The translations under genes and the position numbers were made by a program. Under the pieces are notes generated by a model. It was not told the DNA's origin and did no database searches. It saw only the letters and a list, made by a program, of their open reading frames with translations. A stretch of DNA of 64,000 nt from Thermotoga sp. Mc24 (GTDB taxonomy: Bacteria; Thermotogota; Thermotogae; Thermotogales; Thermotogaceae): NCBI RefSeq assembly GCF_000784835.1, contig NZ_JSFH01000009.1, positions 1-64,000 of the forward strand. The letters are read 5' to 3'. Numbering within the stretch: position 1 is the stretch's first letter; each line of letters starts with the position of its first letter. This document shows positions 11,233 through 20,696 of this stretch, piece after piece.

Positions 11233-11921
11233 CTTCTATCACCGAACAGACCAGCAAGTGCTATCATTCTGAGAAGCTGGAGAAATGCCATCAGTGAAGA
11301 CGCGACGTAAGTGAGAGCCGCGGCACCGAGTACTTCTTTCACTCCCTTTAGTTCGTACTCCGGCATCAACATCGTTGTTTCAAGGAGCTTCACAGCACGC
11401 CTGCTGGCGTTGAACTCAACAGGAAGTGTGATGAGAGTGAAGAGTACCACTAAGGAGAACAAAAGAATTCCCAGTCTTATCAAAAACGGTGTCTGGAAAA
11501 AGAGACCAAGAATGAAAATGATCCAAGCAAGCTGAGAACCCGTGACGGCTGCTGGTACCATCAGATTTCTCAGTGCAAGCAGCGGGTATTTTTCTACGTC
11601 CTGAAGGGCATGTCCCACTTCGTGGGCTACAACTCCGAGTGAAGCAACGGAAACACCTCTGAAATTCTGTGGAGAGAGCCTGAGCACCTTCCGGTATGGG
11701 TCGTAATGGTCAGACAGGAAACCGGAAACGACCTCTATCTTCACGTTGTAGATTCCCGCGTTCTCAAGGAGTCTTTTTGCAAGTTCATATCCTGTGAGTC
11801 CAAGAGAGGACCTTACCCGTGAGTACTTGTTATAGGCAGACTGAACCCGTGCCTGCGCCCAGAGAGCCAGAATAATGCCGGGAATCAGAATGATGAACGT
11901 TGGCTCGAAAAAGAAGAACAT
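11229..11921 (-). CDS. Membrane zinc metallopeptidase, YugP family
   Basis: The 230-residue protein has an N-terminal membrane segment, the zinc-protease motif AHEVGHALQ near residue 108, and two to three further hydrophobic segments toward the C terminus. This is the layout of the YugP (zn_peptidase_2) family; its substrates are not known to me. The ATG at 11921 follows GGAGGTGAT. It lies between the DUF1015 gene and rsmB in a probable six-gene operon. Confidence 0.85.
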   Translation of the reverse strand: MFFFFEPTFIILIPGIILALWAQARVQSAYNKYSRVRSSLGLTGYELAKRLLENAGIYNVKIEVVSGFLSDHYDPYRKVLRLSPQNFRGVSVASLGVVAHEVGHALQDVEKYPLLALRNLMVPAAVTGSQLAWIIFILGLFFQTPFLIRLGILLFSLVVLFTLITLPVEFNASRRAVKLLETTMLMPEYELKGVKEVLGAAALTYVASSLMAFLQLLRMIALAGLFGDRR

Positions 11922-11933
11922 CGTATCACCTCC

Positions 11934-13154
11934 TCAGCCGAACACGTGCACTACCAAACCACTCAAAAGTTTTGGCTCAAACCATGTTGATTTCGGCGGC
12001 ATGATCTTTCCTTCATCTGAGACTTTCATAAGCGTTTCTATGTTCACCGGATACATCGCGAAGGCCACATCGAACTCTCCCTTGTCCACCATTCTTTCCA
12101 GTTCGCACAGGCCCTTTATTCCACCAACGAAGTCTATTCTCTCATCTTCGCGAGGATTGGAAATACCGAAGATGGGTTCCAGAACCTCACGCTGAAGAAT
12201 GTTCACATCGAGGCTCTCAACGATTTCCTCCGGCACTCTTTTTGGAATCAGGACGTACCATTTTCTGTTGCCCACGTACATGGTTATTTCGTGTTCTCTG
12301 GATGGTCTTGCAGGTACCTTGTAGGATCTGTACGTTTCGAATTTTTCCTGGAGTTTTTCGAGTAATTCCTCTGGCGTGAGTTGAGATTTCACCACTCTGT
12401 TGTAGTCGAATATTCTGAGCTGGTTGTGGGGGAACGCTGTGGCCATGAAGTAATTGTGAGGTCCTTTTCCTATCTTCTCGTCCAGTATGTCGCTGACCCT
12501 GGCTGCAGCCGCTGCCCTGTGGTGACCATCCGCTATGTAGAGTTCCTCCACTCTCTCAAAGAGCTTCTTTATTTCATTCACTTCGTTTTCATTCTTGACA
12601 ACGAAAAACTCATGGATGACATCGAGATCATCGCGTATTCTATAGACAGGCTCCTGAGAATCAGCAATTTCGGAGAGTTTTCTATCGAATTCTTCAAAGG
12701 CTCTGTAGAAAAGAAAGACCTGTCCTGTGTGTGCACGTGTTTTCAGAATGTGTTGAACTCTTTCCTCTTCTTTCTTTTTTCGGGTAAGCTCGTGTTTCTT
12801 TATTCTACCCTTTTTGTACTCCTCCACAGGAAAGAGCGCTACTATTCCTGTTTGTGTGTGGTCGCCCATCCTCTGACGGTAAATGTAGAACGCTTCTTTT
12901 TCTTCTTGAATAAGGATGCCATCCTCTATGAACTTTTCAAGATTTATCCTGGCTTTCTCCATGTCTTCGGGTGTAGGATCCATCTCTATTTCGTGTGTTT
13001 CTGCTTCAACGCGAGTTACTCTGAGAAAGCTGAGTGGGTTTTTCTTTATCGTTTCTTTGGCTTCAAGAAAGGAAACCACATCGTAGGGTTTGGCCACGAA
13101 TTTTTCGGCTATCTCTTCCCTGGGTCTGAATCCTCTGAAGGGTTTGATCTCCAT
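11934..13154 (-). CDS. DUF1015 family protein, possible free-serine kinase
   Basis: The 406-residue protein starts IKPFRGFRP and has the family hallmark DGHHRAAAA near residue 205, so DUF1015 membership is clear. From memory, some relatives of this ParB-like family act as ATP- or ADP-dependent L-serine kinases; I cannot confirm that here. The start ATG at 13154 is 46 bp inside the end of ybeY and follows GGGGTGA. Context with RNA-processing genes does not explain a serine kinase, so the function stays open. Confidence 0.8.
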   Translation of the reverse strand: MEIKPFRGFRPREEIAEKFVAKPYDVVSFLEAKETIKKNPLSFLRVTRVEAETHEIEMDPTPEDMEKARINLEKFIEDGILIQEEKEAFYIYRQRMGDHTQTGIVALFPVEEYKKGRIKKHELTRKKKEEERVQHILKTRAHTGQVFLFYRAFEEFDRKLSEIADSQEPVYRIRDDLDVIHEFFVVKNENEVNEIKKLFERVEELYIADGHHRAAAAARVSDILDEKIGKGPHNYFMATAFPHNQLRIFDYNRVVKSQLTPEELLEKLQEKFETYRSYKVPARPSREHEITMYVGNRKWYVLIPKRVPEEIVESLDVNILQREVLEPIFGISNPREDERIDFVGGIKGLCELERMVDKGEFDVAFAMYPVNIETLMKVSDEGKIMPPKSTWFEPKLLSGLVVHVFG

Positions 13155-13561
13155 TCACCCCATACCTCCTCAACGTATTTTTTCTGTTTTTCGAACATCT
13201 CTTTGGAGTTTCTGTCTTCGAACTCGTGATCGTATCCTGCAAGGTGAAGTATCCCGTGGATCACCACTTCCAGCAATTCCTTTTCGAAGGTGTTGTTGAA
13301 CTCCCTCGCATTTTCTTCTACGATCAGAGGACAAACGTAAATTTCTCCATAGACGTCTTCTTCCATGAGGGGAAAGGTGAGCACGTCTGTGGGAAGATCC
13401 TGACCTCGAAACTGCTGGTTGAGCTCCTTAATTTCATCTTCACTCACAAGAATCACGTTTACATGTACGTCTCCTATCTCTTTCTTTACGATTTCTTCGA
13501 GTTTTTCTTTCAAATTTTCGAGAAGTTTCGATCCTTTACCTTCACCCAGTATTCTTATCAT
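13109..13561 (-). CDS. ybeY: Endoribonuclease YbeY
   Basis: Single-strand RNase involved in 16S rRNA 3' maturation and ribosome quality control. The three-histidine metal motif appears as HGILHLAGYDHE (H-x3-H-x5-H) near residue 110. The 150 residues include a C-terminal tail of about 15 residues beyond the usual end, which is the part that overlaps the DUF1015 gene. The 5' end overlaps the HD-domain gene by 20 bp. The order phoH-HD-ybeY is widespread in Firmicutes and Thermotogae. Confidence 0.93.
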   Translation of the reverse strand: MIRILGEGKGSKLLENLKEKLEEIVKKEIGDVHVNVILVSEDEIKELNQQFRGQDLPTDVLTFPLMEEDVYGEIYVCPLIVEENAREFNNTFEKELLEVVIHGILHLAGYDHEFEDRNSKEMFEKQKKYVEEVWGEWRSNPSEDSDPGKR

Positions 13562-14918
13562 TTATCTTTACCACCTTCTGAATTTTTTCTTCCTCGGGGT
13601 ATTCAATTCTGGAACTGAACAGGTTCACGAGAACCTGAAGGAACGCGTCGGAAATCTCTTCGAGCTCACTCAGAGTGATGCCTGACTCATCGAGTTGCCT
13701 CTCAAAGAATATGGAAGATATGACATCTTCGACACATTCCTTGATCTGAGAAACAGAGGGTGATTTCAAGCTTCTTGAAGCGGCTTCCACGGAGTCGGCG
13801 AGCATGATAATGGCTGCTTCTCTGAACTGTGGCTTGGGGCCCGGATAGCGGAATTCCTCTTCGGGAATGTCCTCAAACTGTTGTTTCGCCTTGTAGTAGA
13901 AATACTTCTGCGATCTTGTACCGTGATGCTGGGGAATTATGAATTCAACGAGGAGGGGGAGTCGGTATTTTCTTGCAAGTTCCACACCGTACTTCACGTG
14001 CTCGTTCAAAACGAGGTGGCTGAGAGAGGGGGTTATGTCTTCGTGGGGATTTTTACCGTCTCTAATGTTTTCAGTGAAGAAGTGAGGGCGTTTCATCTTC
14101 CCTATATCGTGATAGTAAGCTCCTATTCTTGCCAGAATGGGGTTTGCGCCTATTTTCTCCGCTGCAGTTTCTGCTAAGTTTGCGACGATCACACTGTGAT
14201 AATAAGTTCCTGGAGCTTTAATGGAAAGCATCTTGAGCAACGGATGGTTCAGATTTCCAAACTCTACGAGCCCAAGATTCGAGTAAAGGCGACTTGTGTA
14301 TTCCACGTAAGGCAGTATTCCAAGAACCAGAATACCTGAAAAGATCGGATTCAAAATAGCAGCTACCAGGTCGTACGGCGTGTACTCGATTTTCAGTCCA
14401 AACTTCATGAACAGAGATGTTCCCATAAGAGCAAGAGATGTAAAGGCAGAAGATTTCACCACATCCAGTCTTCTGTTCGCTTTGGAGAGAGTCACTGCCG
14501 CAACAAAGGTTGTTGAAATGAACGGCAGAAGAAGAAAGATATCGTAACTCCATCGATACAGAGCAAGCAAAGCCATCAAAAATCCACTTGTTATGGCTAT
14601 TTCTGGGGAAAAGAACACGAGTTCTATGAGGGCAACCGGTATGTATACAGGTGTCACGAAAGGGCCTATCTCCGGGAAAGAAAATCCAATGAAAGAAGCT
14701 CCGAGCAGGATCAGAGCCAGATGAGTATAGGTGAACACTTCACTGAGCCAGTACTTTCTGTAATATCTGGTGCTCATCTCCACCAGAGCGAACCAGACAA
14801 CGAGGGCGACCAGTGCCTCAAAGGTGAAATTCAAAGGTCGGATTCCTGTACGAACGTGCACCAGCATCAGAGAAAGAATCACTGTAATCGTTACCAGGAG
14901 GAAACGCTTTCGATTCAT
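13542..14918 (-). CDS. 7TM-HD phosphohydrolase, short PgpH/YqfF-like
   Basis: Seven hydrophobic segments fill about residues 5-220, followed by a cytoplasmic HD domain with GTYYHSVIVANLAE, YYHDIGKMKRP and ADSVEAASRSL, which supply the H...HD...D metal ligands. PgpH proteins hydrolyse cyclic di-AMP. This one has 458 residues against about 700 because the large extracellular 7TMR-HDED domain that normally precedes the membrane part is missing. The start is ATG at 14918, in ATGA overlap with the phoH stop. Assigning c-di-AMP as substrate is inference from the family and the conserved phoH/ybeY neighbours. Confidence 0.83.
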   Translation of the reverse strand: MNRKRFLLVTITVILSLMLVHVRTGIRPLNFTFEALVALVVWFALVEMSTRYYRKYWLSEVFTYTHLALILLGASFIGFSFPEIGPFVTPVYIPVALIELVFFSPEIAITSGFLMALLALYRWSYDIFLLLPFISTTFVAAVTLSKANRRLDVVKSSAFTSLALMGTSLFMKFGLKIEYTPYDLVAAILNPIFSGILVLGILPYVEYTSRLYSNLGLVEFGNLNHPLLKMLSIKAPGTYYHSVIVANLAETAAEKIGANPILARIGAYYHDIGKMKRPHFFTENIRDGKNPHEDITPSLSHLVLNEHVKYGVELARKYRLPLLVEFIIPQHHGTRSQKYFYYKAKQQFEDIPEEEFRYPGPKPQFREAAIIMLADSVEAASRSLKSPSVSQIKECVEDVISSIFFERQLDESGITLSELEEISDAFLQVLVNLFSSRIEYPEEEKIQKVVKINDKNTG

Positions 14919-15889
14919 GGCTTCCTCGACCTTTCGTACTCTTCGTAGGCCTTTATGATCTTCTTCACGAGAGGATGCCTCACAACATCGCTTTCGTTCA
15001 GATACACGAATTCTATACCAGAGATTCCTTCTAAAATTTTCTGACACTCTATGAGACCGGACTTTTCTTTCTCGATATCCACCTGGGTGATGTCTCCCGT
15101 TATGACCGCCTTGGAATTGAATCCGAGTCTGGTGAGGAACATCTTCATCTGCTGGTATGTGGTGTTCTGGGCTTCGTCCAGAATGATAAAGGAGTTATTC
15201 AAAGTCCTTCCTCTCATGTAAGCGAGCGGTACGATCTCTATGATGCCTCTTTCACGGTAGCTGTTGAATTTGTCCGGGGATGTGATATCTATGATGGCGT
15301 CGTAAAGAGGTCTGAGATAAGGTTCCACTTTTTCAGACAGATCTCCCGGCAAGTATCCAAGCTTCTCTCCGGCTTCAACGGCTGGTCTTGTGAGGATGAT
15401 TCTGTTCACCTTTCCCATTTTCAGATAGTCTAAAGCAACGGCCACTGCCAGGTACGTTTTTCCTGTACCGGCTGGACCTATCACGAACACCACGTCGTTC
15501 TTTTCGACTGCTTCCAGATACTTCTTCTGGCCGAGTGTCTTCGGCTTCACTTTCTTGCCGATGATCAATCCTCTGCTGTCGTTTGAGAACACTTCTTTCA
15601 CACTTTCTGAGTTCGAAACTCTCTCCACGAGATACTCGAACTCAGTCCAGTCCAGAAGGTGACCGTCCCGTGTTATGGATATGATCTCATCGAGCACCCG
15701 ATGGGCTGCATCGACACTTTTCTCATCCATGCCTTTTATAAGAATCTCACTGTCTCTCACCGCGAATTCCACGTTGAAGAGTTTTTTCAGATACCTCGCG
15801 CGCTTGTCGTACTGTCCGAATATCTCCAAAACGGCCACATCTTCTGGAATTCTTATTCTTCTAACTGCAACCGTGGGTTTCACCTCCAC
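14915..15889 (-). CDS. phoH: PhoH-family ATPase (PhoL-like)
   Basis: The 324-residue protein has an N-terminal RNA-binding region (about residues 1-110) and a P-loop ATPase with GPAGTGKTYLAVA near residue 138 and ILDEAQNT as Walker B, typical of PhoH/PhoL proteins linked with YbeY in RNA metabolism. The best start is GTG at 15889, but it has no ribosome binding site upstream; instead GGAGGTGA lies just inside the reading frame at 15886-15879 with no usable start after it. A TATAAT box at 15916-15911 would give a 5' leader of only about 15 nt. Confidence 0.92.
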   Translation of the reverse strand: MEVKPTVAVRRIRIPEDVAVLEIFGQYDKRARYLKKLFNVEFAVRDSEILIKGMDEKSVDAAHRVLDEIISITRDGHLLDWTEFEYLVERVSNSESVKEVFSNDSRGLIIGKKVKPKTLGQKKYLEAVEKNDVVFVIGPAGTGKTYLAVAVALDYLKMGKVNRIILTRPAVEAGEKLGYLPGDLSEKVEPYLRPLYDAIIDITSPDKFNSYRERGIIEIVPLAYMRGRTLNNSFIILDEAQNTTYQQMKMFLTRLGFNSKAVITGDITQVDIEKEKSGLIECQKILEGISGIEFVYLNESDVVRHPLVKKIIKAYEEYERSRKP

Positions 15890-15910
15890 ACTGGTATACT
15901 TTCTAAGGAA

Positions 15911-15916
15911 ATTATA
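15911..15916 (-). promoter_or_regulatory. -10 box of the phoH operon
   Basis: On the minus strand positions 15916-15911 read TATAAT, a perfect -10 hexamer, 22 bases upstream of the phoH GTG. No good -35 hexamer is present at 16-18 bp. On the plus strand TATACT occurs at 15895-15900 and again at 15913-15918, so the 46-bp gap probably holds divergent promoters for phoH and the DUF1893 gene. Confidence 0.45.
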
Positions 15917-15935
15917 CTACGAGGAGCGTGGTGAA

Positions 15936-16355
15936 ATGGAGGAAACTCTTTTGAAGACAGCTTTGAAAATCTTTGAGGAGAAGAAGCTGAGTTTGCTGGT
16001 TTATAACGGTCGGACGATCTTCGAAAGCAAAGGCAGTGGTCTAAAACCATTGATAGAACTCTACCGAAGCTTCGATAATCTGGAAGGAAGTCTGGTGATC
16101 GACAAGATGGTTGGAAAGGCTGCAGTTTCTTTTCTGTTGAAAATGAGACCCGACCACATCCACGCAAAAATTATAAGTGAGCCGGCTTTAAAATTACTGA
16201 ATGGATACGGACAGTCTTTCAGCTACGATAAAAAGATACCTTTTGTCCTCGCAAGAAATGGCAAAAGTATGTGCCCATTCGAAAAACTGGTTCTGGAGAT
16301 GGACAACCCGGAGGAAATCATAAGGATTGTTCTTTCAAAATTCACGTCACTTTAA
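15936..16355 (+). CDS. DUF1893 protein, cytidine-deaminase-like fold
   Basis: A 139-residue protein beginning MEETLLKTALKIFEEKK. It matches a T. maritima structural-genomics target of the DUF1893 family, which has a deaminase-like fold. The family-typical conserved residues DKMVGKAAVSFL and MCPFEKL are present. No catalytic His-Ala-Glu/PCxxC zinc pair of true deaminases is visible, so enzymatic activity is unproven. The ATG at 15936 follows GGAG and GGTGAA. It stands alone between the divergent phoH operon and the str operon promoter. Confidence 0.75.
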   Translation: MEETLLKTALKIFEEKKLSLLVYNGRTIFESKGSGLKPLIELYRSFDNLEGSLVIDKMVGKAAVSFLLKMRPDHIHAKIISEPALKLLNGYGQSFSYDKKIPFVLARNGKSMCPFEKLVLEMDNPEEIIRIVLSKFTSL

Positions 16356-16408
16356 ATGAAGTTTTAAACTACTTATGATAAATTGATGAGAGGTGCTTGC
16401 TTTCTTTG

Positions 16409-16437
16409 TTGACAATATACAAATTGAAGAGTAAAAT
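16409..16437 (+). promoter_or_regulatory. Promoter of the str-S10-spc-alpha super-operon
   Basis: TTGACA (16409-16414), a 17-bp spacer and TAAAAT (16432-16437) form an almost perfect sigma-A promoter. Transcription would start near 16444, giving a leader of about 33 nt before rpsL. No comparable promoter was noticed further down, so this one may feed a transcript reaching rplQ about 19 kb away. Confidence 0.88.
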
Positions 16438-16476
16438 TAAACTTCGGCTTGGAGTAAAACGGAAGGGAGGATGAAG

Positions 16477-16860
16477 ATGCCAACGATCAATCAATTAATC
16501 AGGTACGGCAGGAAACCGAAGAAGAAAAAGTCAAAAGCTCCTGCTCTTCAGGGAAACCCTCAAAAGAGGGGTGTGTGTATAAAAGTTTCTACGATGACAC
16601 CGAAAAAACCGAACTCCGCTCTCAGAAAGATCGCAAGGGTGAGGCTTTCAAATGGAATAGAAGTCACTGCGTATATTCCTGGAATTGGTCACAACCTGCA
16701 GGAACACTCTGTTGTGCTCGTCAGAGGTGGTAGGGTCAAGGACCTACCTGGTGTCAGGTACAAGATCATCAGAGGGGCTCTGGACGCTGCAGGCGTCGAG
16801 GGAAGAAGACAGTCCAGAAGTAAGTACGGTGCGAAAAGACCCAAGGATCAGAAGAAGTGA
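16477..16860 (+). CDS. rpsL: 30S ribosomal protein S12
   Basis: Decoding-centre protein of the small subunit. The conserved segments [11 protein letters not shown] and [10 protein letters not shown], which contain the lysines altered in streptomycin-resistant mutants elsewhere, are wild-type. Two in-frame ATGs exist. The second (16477) is chosen because GGGAGG ends at 16470, directly against the first ATG but 6 nt from the second, and because S12 proteins begin MPTINQLIR. Length is 127 residues. Confidence 0.97.
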
Positions 16861-16871
16861 GGTGACTGTGG

Positions 16872-17339
16872 GTGCGTAGAAGGAGAGCTGAAATAAGACA
16901 GGTACCACCTGATCCGGTGTACGGAGATGTGCTTGTTGCAAAGTTGATAAATAAAGTGATGTGGGATGGCAAAAAAACAACCGCTCAGAAGATCGTCTAC
17001 GGTGCTTTCGATATCATCAGAGAAAAGACAAAGAAAGATCCTCTTGAAGTTTTCAGGCAGGCTGTAGAAAATGTGAAGCCTGTTCTTGAAGTAAGACCGC
17101 GAAGGGTTGGTGGTGCAACTTACCAGGTTCCCATCGAAGTTCAGGAACCGAGGAGGACCTCTCTTGCTCTCAGATGGATAGTTGAAGCTGCAAGAGCCAG
17201 AAAAGGAAGGCCAATGAAAGAGAAGCTGGCCGAGGAGATCATAGCAGCATACAACAACACAGGTACGGCCATTAAGAAGAAGGAAGACACTCACAGAATG
17301 GCGGAAGCCAACAGGGCATTTGCTCATTACAGGTGGTGA
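16872..17339 (+). CDS. rpsG: 30S ribosomal protein S7
   Basis: Primary binder of the 16S rRNA 3' major domain (head of the 30S subunit). The 155 residues begin [19 protein letters not shown] and contain the family-typical [11 protein letters not shown] and [10 protein letters not shown] segments. The start is GTG at 16872, with GAGGTG (16859-16864) overlapping the end of rpsL. It is the second gene of the str unit and is followed five bases later by fusA. Confidence 0.97.
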
Positions 17340-17344
17340 TAAGT

Positions 17345-19432
17345 ATGGAAAATGTGGAAGCGAGGTATGTTGACCTGGATAAGCTTAGAAATATCGGTAT
17401 AATGGCCCATATCGACGCCGGAAAAACTACGACAACAGAGAGAATTCTCTATTACACGGGAAGGAAACACTTTTTGGGAGACGTCGATGAAGGAAACACA
17501 ACCACTGACTGGATGCCTCAGGAAAAGGAAAGAGGCATTACGATACAGTCTGCTGCCACAACGTGTTTCTGGAAGGGCTATCGAATCAACATAATTGATA
17601 CACCCGGACACGTTGACTTTACGGCCGAGGTTGAAAGGGCGCTCCGCGTTCTCGATGGAGCAATAGCTGTTTTCGATGCCACGGCGGGAGTCGAGCCTCA
17701 GTCAGAAACCGTCTGGAGACAGGCTGACAAGTACAATGTCCCGAGGATCGCTTTCATGAACAAGATGGACAAAGTGGGAGCAGATTTCTACATGGCCGTC
17801 GAAACTCTTGTAACAAAACTCAAAGCAAATCCCATTCCAGTACAGATGCCGATCGGTAGTGAGAAAGACTTCCAGGGTGTGATTGACCTCATAAAAATGA
17901 AGGCGATCTACTGGGTTAGCGAAGACGGATCGGTGTACGAGGAGAGAGAGATCCCAGAAGAACTCAGAGAAGAAGCGGAAATGAGAAGGGAAGAGATGCT
18001 TGAAAAAGTTGCAGAGCTGGACGAAGAAATTCTTGAAAAATACCTCGAAGGTGAAGAGATTTCCGAAGAAGAAATAAAGAGAATCTTGAGAAAAGCAACC
18101 ATAGAAAACAGGGCAGTTCCCGTTCTCTGTGGAGCGGCGAAAGCCAACAAAGGAATACAACCGCTTCTGGACGCGGTTATAGACTATCTGCCGTCGCCCC
18201 TTGATCTTCCGCCGGTGAAGGGCTGGAGGGTTTCCGACGGAGAGATTGTCTACAGAAAACCCGATGAGAACGAACCTTTTACAGCTCTGGTCTTCAAAGT
18301 GCAGGTGGATCCATACATAGGAAAGCTCGTGTACTTCAGAGTGTACTCTGGAAGGCTGGAGAAAGGAAGTTACGTTTACAACTCCACAAAGGGCCAGAGG
18401 GAGAGAATATCGAGGATCGTCTTCATGCACGCAGACAAGAGAGAGGAAGTTGACTACGTCAGACCCGGTGATATAGCGGCAGGGGTCGGCCTCAAAGTTT
18501 CTCAGACTGGAGATACACTCTGCGACGAAAAAGAGCCTGTAATCCTCGAAAAGATCGACTTCCCAGAACCTGTTATTTCTCTTGCTATTGAACCGGCCAC
18601 GAAAGCCGATGAGGAAAAACTCGTGAAGGCACTGCTTGCTCTCTCTGAAGAAGACCCCACTCTTCAGGTGAGGGTTGACAAAGAAACGGGAGAAACCATC
18701 ATTTCAGGAATGGGTGAACTCCATCTTGAAATAGTTGTGGACAGGTTGAAGAGAGAGTTCGGCGTCAACGTGAGAGTCGGACAGCCTCAGGTGGCTTACA
18801 GGGAAACCATCAAGAGGCCTGCTGAAGCCGAAGGAAAATACATTAGACAGACCGGTGGTAGAGGTCAGTACGGTCATGTGATTCTCAGAATAGAACCCAT
18901 ACCCGAAGAGGAAGGAAAGAACTTCGAATTCATTGACAAGACGGTCGGTGGTGTGATACCGAAGGAATTCATGCCCGCTATCGAAGCAGGTATCAAGGAG
19001 GCTATGATGTCTGGGCCTCTTGCGGGATATCCCGTTGTGAGAGTGAGAGCAGTTGTGCTTGACGGATCTTACCACGAAGTTGACTCCTCAGAAATGGCGT
19101 TCAAGATAGCTGCTTCGATGGCATTCAAAGAGGCCATGAAAAAAGCGCAACCGGTTCTTCTTGAACCTATCATGAAGCTTGAGATCACTACACCGGAGGA
19201 ATACATGGGCAACATCATTTCCGATCTCAATTCCAGAAGGGCTAAGATTGAATCTCTCGAAACAAGAGGACATTTGAAAATCGTTGTAGCGAAGATCCCG
19301 CTTTCTGAAACTTTTGGATATGCCACAGTGTTGAGATCGCTCAGTCAGGGTAGAGCGAGCTACATCATGCAGTTCTCGCACTACCAGGAAGTTCCGGAGA
19401 AAATCGCCGAGAAAATCATCAAGGTTGTTTAA
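17345..19432 (+). CDS. fusA: Elongation factor G
   Basis: GTPase that drives translocation on the ribosome. The G domain has [15 protein letters not shown] (P loop), [10 protein letters not shown] (switch I), DTPGHVDF and NKMD; domains II to V follow, with GRGQYGHV in domain IV. At 695 residues it has the normal length. The ATG at 17345 is used because AGGTGGTGA lies just upstream at 17330-17338. The first residues ([10 protein letters not shown]) differ from the T. maritima N terminus as I remember it, one sign that this is a related strain or species. Confidence 0.97.
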   Translation: MENVEARYVDLDKLRNIGIMAHIDAGKTTTTERILYYTGRKHFLGDVDEGNTTTDWMPQEKERGITIQSAATTCFWKGYRINIIDTPGHVDFTAEVERALRVLDGAIAVFDATAGVEPQSETVWRQADKYNVPRIAFMNKMDKVGADFYMAVETLVTKLKANPIPVQMPIGSEKDFQGVIDLIKMKAIYWVSEDGSVYEEREIPEELREEAEMRREEMLEKVAELDEEILEKYLEGEEISEEEIKRILRKATIENRAVPVLCGAAKANKGIQPLLDAVIDYLPSPLDLPPVKGWRVSDGEIVYRKPDENEPFTALVFKVQVDPYIGKLVYFRVYSGRLEKGSYVYNSTKGQRERISRIVFMHADKREEVDYVRPGDIAAGVGLKVSQTGDTLCDEKEPVILEKIDFPEPVISLAIEPATKADEEKLVKALLALSEEDPTLQVRVDKETGETIISGMGELHLEIVVDRLKREFGVNVRVGQPQVAYRETIKRPAEAEGKYIRQTGGRGQYGHVILRIEPIPEEEGKNFEFIDKTVGGVIPKEFMPAIEAGIKEAMMSGPLAGYPVVRVRAVVLDGSYHEVDSSEMAFKIAASMAFKEAMKKAQPVLLEPIMKLEITTPEEYMGNIISDLNSRRAKIESLETRGHLKIVVAKIPLSETFGYATVLRSLSQGRASYIMQFSHYQEVPEKIAEKIIKVV

Positions 19433-19443
19433 GGAGGGAGAAC

Positions 19444-20646
19444 ATGGCGAAGGAAAAATTTGTAAGAACAAAACCGCATGTTAACGTTGGAACGATTGGA
19501 CATATCGACCACGGAAAGTCCACACTGACAGCCGCTATAACAAAGTACCTTTCTCTCAAGGGACTTGCCCAGTATGTTCCTTACGACCAGATCGACAAGG
19601 CTCCTGAGGAAAAGGCAAGAGGAATCACCATCAACATCACACACGTTGAGTATCAGACCGAAAAGAGGCACTACGCTCACATTGACTGTCCTGGTCACGC
19701 GGACTACATCAAGAACATGATCACCGGAGCGGCTCAGATGGACGGAGCCATCCTTGTTGTCGCTGCAACCGATGGTCCCATGCCTCAGACAAGGGAACAC
19801 GTGCTTCTTGCAAGGCAGGTTGAGGTTCCCTACATGATCGTCTTCATAAACAAGACGGACATGGTTGACGATCCTGAACTCATCGACCTCGTCGAGATGG
19901 AAGTGAGAGACCTTCTGAGCCAGTACGGTTACCCTGGAGACGAAGTGCCAGTCATAAGAGGTTCTGCTCTGAAAGCCGTCGAAGCTCCTAACGATCCGAA
20001 TCACGAAGCTTACAAACCTATCCAGGAGCTCCTCGACGCTATGGACAACTACATTCCTGAGCCTCAGAGAGAAGTTGATAAGCCGTTCCTCATGCCTATT
20101 GAGGACGTGTTCTCAATCACAGGAAGAGGAACGGTTGTTACAGGAAGGATCGAAAGAGGAAGAATCAAACCCGGTGATGAAGTTGAGATCATAGGTCTCA
20201 GCTACGAAATCAGGAAAACCGTTGTTACAAGCGTGGAAATGTTCAGAAAGGAACTCGATGAAGGAATCGCAGGAGACAACGTTGGATGTCTGCTCAGAGG
20301 AATCGACAAGGACGAAGTTGAGAGAGGACAGGTTCTCGCAGCTCCTGGAAGCATCAAACCACACAAGAGATTCAAGGCTCAGGTTTACGTCCTGAAGAAG
20401 GAAGAGGGAGGAAGACATACACCGTTCACAAAAGGTTACAAACCCCAGTTCTACATAAGAACCGCTGACGTTACAGGGGAAATCGTAGGACTTCCTGAAG
20501 GTGTCGAAATGGTTATGCCTGGAGACCACGTCGAAATGGAAATAGAACTCATCTACCCTGTCGCTATTGAAAAGGGACAGAGATTCGCTGTAAGAGAAGG
20601 TGGAAGAACAGTTGGAGCTGGTGTGGTCACAGAAGTCATCGAGTGA
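19444..20646 (+). CDS. tuf: Elongation factor Tu
   Basis: Delivers aminoacyl-tRNA to the ribosome as a GTP complex. [38 protein letters not shown] and NKTDMVDD mark the G domain, and domains II and III follow to the VVTEVIE terminus; 400 residues. Switch I and the P loop are canonical. GGAGGGAG directly precedes the ATG region. It is followed by a strong hairpin with a T run before rpsJ, so tuf may be expressed above the genes downstream. Confidence 0.98.
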   Translation: MAKEKFVRTKPHVNVGTIGHIDHGKSTLTAAITKYLSLKGLAQYVPYDQIDKAPEEKARGITINITHVEYQTEKRHYAHIDCPGHADYIKNMITGAAQMDGAILVVAATDGPMPQTREHVLLARQVEVPYMIVFINKTDMVDDPELIDLVEMEVRDLLSQYGYPGDEVPVIRGSALKAVEAPNDPNHEAYKPIQELLDAMDNYIPEPQREVDKPFLMPIEDVFSITGRGTVVTGRIERGRIKPGDEVEIIGLSYEIRKTVVTSVEMFRKELDEGIAGDNVGCLLRGIDKDEVERGQVLAAPGSIKPHKRFKAQVYVLKKEEGGRHTPFTKGYKPQFYIRTADVTGEIVGLPEGVEMVMPGDHVEMEIELIYPVAIEKGQRFAVREGGRTVGAGVVTEVIE

Positions 20647-20670
20647 GGGGGACGCTTCCCCCTCCTTTTT
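20645..20670 (+). terminator. Terminator or attenuator between tuf and rpsJ
   Basis: GAGGGGGA (20645-20652) and TCCCCCTC (20657-20664) form a perfect 8-bp stem with a 4-nt loop followed by CTTTTT (20665-20670), the form of an intrinsic terminator. A second hairpin is possible further on: CCTCC (20661-20665) can pair with GGAGG (20681-20685), which is the rpsJ ribosome binding site. The two structures share bases and exclude each other. Partial termination inside the super-operon is the simplest reading. Confidence 0.75.
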
Positions 20671-20696
20671 GAGAAAAGAGGGAGGGTGCTTAGAAT

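Noticed and set aside
16471-16476. First ATG of rpsL as start
   Set aside because: It touches the Shine-Dalgarno sequence with no spacer; the second ATG has normal spacing and gives the family N terminus.
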